From positions 935,001 through 999,000 of the forward strand of contig JAZGUH010000379.1 of assembly GCA_037893225.1 (NCBI GenBank): a stretch of 64,000 bases of DNA, written 5' to 3'. Of the stretch, positions 58,299 through 64,000 are shown one piece after another. Source of the stretch: Hippasteria phrygiana (Eukaryota; Echinodermata; Asteroidea; Valvatida; Goniasteridae). How positions within the stretch are numbered: position 1 is the first letter of the stretch; each line of letters begins with the position of its first letter. The position numbers and the translations under genes were made by a program. The notes below the pieces were generated by a model that did no database searches, was not told where the DNA came from, and saw only the letters and a list, made by a program, of their open reading frames with translations.

Positions 58299-59005
58299 CA
58301 CGGTCAGAAGTCATACATAAAAAGAAATATAGAAAACAAATATATCTTTGCATTTTGTCAAGATATTTTTGACATGTCATTTGCTTAAGGCATGAAAACC
58401 TGCCGTTGGAGACGTTCTAGAAGTGTCATTCAAATAATGTGTAGGTGTCTTAGGCGGCGACCCCAATATTTTTTGGGGAAGGGTACGGCTATGGCAGTGT
58501 CCCCCCAATAACCCCCCCCCCCCTTGCCATATACATTTATGGTTTATTGGCTTTTACATGCACACACAAATCAGCACACATTTTCAAAAATGTCCCAGGA
58601 TACACAAGAGACACTGAGTACAAATTGCTTATAAACAATGACTGGTTTTTCTCCGCCCCCCCCCCCCCCACCCTCCAACCTTGATGATAAATCGCCACCG
58701 CTGTATCTTGTGTCGGTCAGATAAACACCCCATTTAGTCCTATACCTGCTACTGAAATGTTACTACATGGTACCATGGAGGAAGGAACACCATGATGGTA
58801 CACACATTTTAAAAAAAGATTTGAAATGACCGAATTTCATCACATGGGGTGTCATATGGAAATCTTCAATAAAAAGCCAATCAGTGCACGTATATTATTA
58901 GTTTGACAGTCCCCCCTCTCTAAAGTTTTACGCCCACTACTCCCTGTATATTCTAGTTTGCACCAATAACACCCGTCTGCGGGCGCATGGGGGATTCGGA
59001 CACTC
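58299..59005. other. Intergenic, no gene seen
   Basis: C runs lie at about 58512-58523 and 58655-58668. No frame or RNA is recognised. Confidence 0.5.
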
Positions 59006-59215
59006 CAGCGTCGTAGCCAGGGCTCTCTCCATTGGGGTAAGTTTTTTTTTTTTGGGGGGGGGAGGGCTGGATGTTACAGGGGGGGGGGGGGCGCTCACAG
59101 TATTCTACTTAATAATACTATTATTTTTTCCGTTTGCAAAATTTATAGCGGGGAGGGGGGGGGGTGCGACTGGGGGCGGCGACGATTTTTTATGGGAGAC
59201 ATCCGCCCCCCACGC
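59006..59215. mobile_element. hAT-like MITE, truncated copy 2
   Basis: CAGCGTCGTAGCCAGGGCTCTCTCCAT matches the left end of 25916-26253, followed by the same AATAATACTATT, CGTTTGCAAAATTT and GACGATTTTTTATGGG blocks. The minisatellite is short and the right end is missing. Confidence 0.75.
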
Positions 59216-60448
59216 GTCATACGTTGTTGCACAAAACATATACAACATACTGCATGGACACACATACGGCTGACGCTACGGACCGTCTCGGGAATACGTC
59301 TTCAGAAAAGAACCGTAGAAAGTCTGAGTGCAAAATGCAAAAGGATTTGTTTTCAAAATTCAATTTTCAATTCTTAATTTTGAAAACTAAAAAGAGAAAA
59401 TTGAGATTTGATAATTCAGTTTTCAATTTTGAATTTTCAATTATCAATTTAAAGACGAATAAGGGTTGATTTTCCAACTTGTTTTCTCTCTCTCTAGTAT
59501 TGAAAACGAATAAATAAATAAATGATTTTACTCAAGTACGGATAAATTACAATATATCCATTTCGTATGGAAAATGACTTCCCTTTACTACCGAGTACTA
59601 ATTAGTTTGCCGAATTAGCCTTTTAAAAAATAAAGTGTGCCCAGTGGTATAATCTTTCAGATTTTCAAAGAAAATTTGGAACAATTCGAAAAATGTGAGG
59701 TACATTGTTTAGTGAAAGGTACTGCCTTTTCAGAAAATCAAATATTTTCTGAAACCAGTTAATACATATAATAATATCTAAATTTTTCACAGGTATTTTA
59801 TGAAAAATGGAAAGGTAAAATAATGTGTTCGTGTACTATAGTGTGCTATAATCTAAACAACTGAGTTTTGTAGAAGATTTTACAGAAAAGTGTTTCCAGA
59901 ATCTTTTGGGTTTATGCAGTTCCATTTGTTGCATGCGTTCTAGTTTTTGTAATTCGCGACTGAGTTCGCACCACCAGCACCTTGCTTGTTGATAAAAAAT
60001 TCACGTGAATATTTGCGTAGTGACCGAAGTGCGCGACGTGAATATTCACGATTTCGGGCAAGTTGTGAAATTTTGTCGTGAATATTGACGTCAATATTCA
60101 CGATTTCCGATGTCCCTTCAGGGCCACCATACAGACACCCTCCGTATAATGGTAGGATTGACCAGTAGATGTGAGTTCAGCAGCAGTGGGGCCGGTTATA
60201 CCATGGAGGAAGGATATATACTTCCTCCATGGTTATACATAGATCACACCCATTGTGAAGATTTCAAGGGAACAAAAAGTGTCAATTCTTACTAATGTTT
60301 GAGGTATGAGATGAACTAAATGATTAAGTTAACTGTACATTCTTGAAAAAGAATCGACACTTTTCTGAATAGAGTGACGTCACAAGGGTAGTTTAATTGT
60401 GCAAAGCTGCTTGTATTTTTTAACCATGTATTGTGTAAGACAACAGAT
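59216..60448. other. Intergenic, AT-rich and palindrome-rich
   Basis: 59345-59460 is AATTTTCAATT-type simple sequence. 60000-60115 holds several GTGAATATTCACG-like palindromes. 60201-60232 is a hairpin with arms CCATGGAGGAAG and CTTCCTCCATGG. No coding frame is recognised. Confidence 0.5.
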
Positions 60449-60602
60449 TACCGAAGTGATGACGCCAATGCAATGTTTGGAACCAGAATACTGTTCTTTT
60501 GTTATTTTGTGTCAACGTGTTTGCCCGACTGGCAAACAGTCGAAATCTACATTTGTTTGGAGTTAGTTATCAGCCAACGACGTCAGACTTCGGTACTCTA
60601 TA
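60449..60602. mobile_element. MITE with TAGAGTACCGAAGT ends, copy 2
   Basis: Starts ATTACCGAAGTGATGACGCC and ends GACGTCAGACTTCGGTACTCTA. The interior partly matches copy 1 (CAATGYAATSTTTGGAACYAG). Confidence 0.75.
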
Positions 60603-60630
60603 ACCTCGTGCCGAGGAGAGACTCATTCTG

Positions 60631-61004
60631 ATTGGTCGATTTTCCCTCTTTGTTCATTATTAAACACCTTAAATGGTATTGTAACCTTGCCCAAAATGTT
60701 GCTGAATACAAGCCCCTCCTTCTCATTTGCATAAAGTCGCCAATTTCTTAAGACGTAAAATTGTTTTCCTTTCAACCGTAGCTTAACGTATTGGCATATT
60801 CATGAAGTTGGGGTTAACAAAGCGTTTCAGACTGCGACACAGACGAATAAAACGAGGCCAGACAGTGATTGGTGGAATAACAACAGGCGCGGCTCTGCAG
60901 CAAGCTTCACGCACTTCCCAGCCTAGCTAAATAGCCAGAGCAGACGTTCGTCTTCAAAATCGACGGACCATCATCCCGCCTTGAAGCAGTCTCTTCGGTA
61001 TAAG
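60631..61004 (+). promoter_or_regulatory. Probable promoter and 5' non-coding exon of Ly6-like gene 3
   Basis: ATTGGT at 60631-60636, ATTTGCAT at 60725-60732 and ATTGGT at 60868-60873 match the boxes before gene 1. The conserved exon region (TTCGTCTTCAAAATCGAC, then CTCTTCGGTATAAG) ends at a GTAGGT donor at 61005. Confidence 0.5.
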
Positions 61005-62494
61005 GTAGGTAAAGTTAACTTTAAAAAACTGCTGTCGTTCCAAAGTAATTCAGTCATTACACCTGCTTGGAATTATGTGACGGTTTGCATCGGAAATGAT
61101 TCAAAAAGTCCGGAACGTGGAAGCATTATAAAGGCTTTAAAGGTAAAAGTTATCGGATTCTCTTGTAACGAACAAACCAACCGGGGTACGCGGTTCCCCG
61201 GCGCATGAAGTGTTCAGATTTTCAGTGGGGTTTAGTGGGTGCTCGGAAACCGCACAGAAACCATATCGACGGTGCCTTACCTCGCCCAGTGGAGTTTTTT
61301 TGTGTGTGCAAAAACAACAATGTGAATAAAGGACTGCTGCAATATGATTTTTACGACTTGATTAAATACATGTACGATAGTATTCTGGAAAACGACAGCA
61401 TTCTTGGGGGAAAAATTCAACATGTTTTTTTTTTCCATAGAAATAAATGGAAAGAGTTCCATATCCAGAAATCACTTAGTTTCCCTTAATATGACTTAAA
61501 AACTACCAAAAAGTGTAAATCTGATGAAGAAACACGAATTTAGGAGGGAACATTTTTCAACTTATTCTTTGAAAATACTTGGACTTTTTCTATCCTGGCC
61601 CATGGACTTTGTGCACGAGGTATAAGTGATGTCCGGATATATAACTCTTTCCTTTTGGAGTATTGGTTCCATGTTGAACTTGATTTTCATGTGAAGAGCT
61701 TGTCTGGTCTACGGTAGCGAGCAATATTTCTTCAAAACTTTGTTGGTGGTTGATTTTGGAGAATTAACTTTTGTACGGTTTGGTTTGGTTTGGTTTGGTT
61801 TGGTATATGTATCGCAAGCAAAGTAAACGTGTATATATTCTACGTAATTGTACATTTTCGTCACTGTCCATATCTTTAAAAATTCGGATTCAACGACGGC
61901 GACACATCCTGCATATGATGCGTCGGGAAGGTGCGTTGAATTTTTGCACCGTCGGAATTGTTAGAAAACGTTGGCCAAAGTTGTTTGTTGGTGCGACCAC
62001 ACCTTTTTGTGGCGCAATAAAATCCATTCACATCCATTCACGTACACATGTACTGTACGGTTAGTTGGCACCACAAGTGGCTCCTAACAAATGCAGATTT
62101 AGACTGTTCCTTTCTTCCAAACACTGCCTTTGTAACGTCATCACTTCGTACTCTATTGCGCTAGCTTCAATTGAGTACAAACGAATCCAGTTTGTTGTTG
62201 GCCCGTACTGTACTGGTTCAATACAGGAGGCCATTGCCTGGGTGCTTTGGCACGTCATCCTTTTGTCAATCTTAAGTTCGGGTGACCATGCGGCGGTCCG
62301 GGTGGGGCGGGGACAATTGTTGACCTCGACGAGAAATCGCCGCGGGTGACAAATAAAATATCGACGCTTGCAGGTAATAAGTTGTTGGCTGTCGATGGCC
62401 CTACTCATCATGAGCCAAATTCGCCCTGCCCATATAACCGTGGTAGGATTTGTCTACGTTTCTTTGCATTGTATAAATTTTCTCGGTCACGGGT
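61005..62494 (+). other. Intron 1 of Ly6-like gene 3, no gene seen
   Basis: A TTTGG microsatellite (five to six units) lies at about 61776-61803 and a fragment of the TAGAGTACCGAAGT MITE at about 62133-62158. Open frames of 90-116 codons have no recognisable motifs. Confidence 0.45.
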
Positions 62495-63015
62495 CATTGT
62501 CCATGTAATTTATACACAAACCTATGGGACTGTGAACCAGTCCAAATATTAAAACCCTCCTGTACTTATAACTATCAAAAACTCTAAACACCAACTCTCA
62601 CAGTTTGTGTTTCAATCTTTGATAGGTTTTGATCTGTACAACTGGGTCGATTTTGGCCAGGTGCACAGGAGGGTTAATTGATTTTATGCTAAACATCTGT
62701 CATGAGTTGAGCGATACCCTTTTCACATATCTTTGCATGGAACATAAGGAAAATAATAATCGGAAAAATCACTTATAAATGGCAATGAAATAAAGTAAAT
62801 AATTGGGGAATCCCTCTCGTGGTACAAGTTACTGATGAATGCAAATTTCTGGAATAAGAACAGCTAATGTCACATTAGCCGATCAGAAGAGGATTTTTGC
62901 AAGCATGACAACGAACATGTGACCAATGGGACCAATCACGTCCGTTCTAATGTGCTTGCTCTTCTAATGACAGTTAGGGCTGTAGTTCCCATGATGCTTT
63001 GAGAATGTCGAAATG
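62495..63015. repeat. Second copy of the interior of the 9.0 kb DNA element
   Basis: GTAATTTATACAMAAACCTAT, GTTGAGCGATACCCTTTTCAC, TTTTTGCAAGCATGACAACG and CCCATGATGCTTTGAGAATG match 9430-9845 in order. It is interrupted by a 121-bp insertion. Confidence 0.85.
62553..62673. mobile_element. 121-bp MITE inserted in the repeat copy
   Basis: Ends AACCCTCCTGT and ACAGGAGGG are inverted and TTAA stands on both sides. The other repeat copy (9485) has the uninterrupted site, which proves the insertion. Confidence 0.85.
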
Positions 63016-63523
63016 GTTCGTCTGTTCAGTTGTCGGCATTTATTACTTTCAGCCAAATTGGAAACCAGATCTTCCCGAAAAGAAAACCAATTTTGTTTGC
63101 AATCCCGCAGCTATATACCGGTACAGGTTTCTAAAACTAATGGGTATAGTATATTTTTTCATATCTTTTGATAAGCGAGAATTTCCTTATCCCGAAACAT
63201 TAATTTATAACGAGCTTTTAAATATGTCGGTGTATTAAATTGACGTTTGAGATCTGTTTTTTCCTGGTGCAGTTTTTTGCTATCCACCAGCTGCGAAAGT
63301 TGTCAGATGAGCTAAGAATTGAAACGCTAATAGGGGTATATATATATATGTATATGTATGTTATCTTTAATGCGAACCAGTCGATAACTCATTGTCTGTA
63401 CTGTTACAATTGCTTGCCTAGATGAGTTGTCTATACACAGACGTACCAACTTAAATGTTTCTAATTTGATGTACAGGATTTTTCGGTTCTTTTTTCCAGT
63501 TTGACAGTAAGCTGAAATACATC

Positions 63524-63563
63524 ATGAAGCTCTTCAACGTTGTACTCTTCCTGGGCTTTATTG
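63524..63563 (+). CDS. Ly6/uPAR-like small surface protein 3, first coding exon (rest beyond window)
   Basis: The exon begins at 63500 after an acceptor (TTTTTTCCAG) and its ATG lies at 63524. It encodes MKLFNVVLFLGFI plus one base of Gly, the same signal-peptide start as gene 1, and ends at a GGTAAATA donor like the other two. The 5' UTR piece (AAGCTGAAATACATC) is also shared. The cysteine-rich exons should follow within a few kilobases outside the window. A pseudogene cannot be excluded from one exon. Confidence 0.75.
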
Positions 63564-63935
63564 GTAAATATAGTTAAAAGTATACACGTTTGTAGGATTA
63601 CACGGTTCTGTAAGCAAAATGCTTTTTTGAGCATGTGTAATCGGGTTGGTATAGTTGTTGTCCTTGACTTGAGAAGGGAGGAGAATGAATAAAGTGAGAA
63701 GGGCTCGATATAATAATAGGTAAAAACTACACAAGCGCCAATACTTGTCGTAGGTATAGCTCTTGGGTTTTTGCAGCGTTGGGTTGTTTTGTGACTGCTT
63801 TATGCATGTATGTTGCTTAGAATTATACATGTCCATACGTACGTGTACAATGTGACAGTTGGATTTGGCAACTTCAGCCAACCAATTGTTTTAATGGTCA
63901 TACTCATTTTCAGCATCCCAAAATCCATAACACTG

Positions 63936-64000
63936 TAAAAACAGTGTTTAGCAAGGAAACACTTGTCTAAACACTCTCTTGTTATCAGTTTGTAAACACG
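63936..64000. mobile_element. Start of an inverted-repeat element cut by the window end
   Basis: CACTGTAAAAACAGTGTTTAG and repeated GTTTAGCAAGG, GTCTAAACACT and GTAAACAC motifs resemble the ends of CACTGTAAAA-type MITEs such as 33043-33240. The other end is not visible. Confidence 0.35.

Overview
This is a 64 kb piece of an animal nuclear genome. Genes have introns with GT/AG junctions, intergenic spaces are long, and transposable-element debris is very dense. Protein resemblance (sepiapterin reductase, TTC1, a LAT-type SLC7 transporter, Ly6/uPAR-like proteins) together with a decayed Ngaro-like tyrosine-recombinase retrotransposon, a CR1/Jockey-like LINE, a tRNA-derived SINE and many small inverted-repeat elements suggests a marine invertebrate deuterostome. 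An echinoderm, perhaps a sea star, is my best guess. The species is inferred, not shown.

Layout. 1-313: 3' end of a sepiapterin reductase gene (+). 2650-6181: TTC1 (-), convergent with it, six coding exons, one carrying a frame-breaking extra base. 6.6-12.1 kb: a hAT-like element (8-bp target duplication), a second DNA element with an 8-bp duplication, a perfect 34-bp palindrome and an array of ~190-bp repeats. 12.6-17.4 kb: a degenerate Ngaro-like element on the minus strand. 17.7-18.0 kb: a frameshifted THAP-domain gene (-). 19857-27338: a complete ten-exon LAT-type amino-acid transporter of 496 residues (+), whose introns hold at least eight small inverted-repeat elements. 27.3-32.4 kb: no gene seen.

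32.4 kb to the end: a tandem family of three Ly6/three-finger GPI-anchor-type genes (+). Each has a remote 5' non-coding exon (ending at 32932, 45210 and 61004), a short exon with the start codon and signal peptide (38856, 52344, 63524), and, for the first two, two further exons carrying the cysteine-rich domain and C-terminal anchor signal. The third runs off the window. 5' exons, promoter boxes, 3' UTRs and downstream flanks are recognisably related, so the array arose by segmental duplication. Transposons inserted afterwards, including a LINE at 47.8-51.0 kb that itself carries several later insertions whose pre-insertion sites can be read.

The genes do not form a pathway. SPR acts in tetrahydrobiopterin synthesis, TTC1 is a TPR adaptor, the SLC7 protein is the light chain of a plasma-membrane amino-acid exchanger, and the Ly6-like proteins are probably GPI-anchored surface proteins of unknown role. 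The most notable features are the Ly6 array with its conserved remote 5' exons, the unusual abundance of long G or C homopolymers (up to 63 bases), and the many element copies whose insertion sites can be dated relative to one another.
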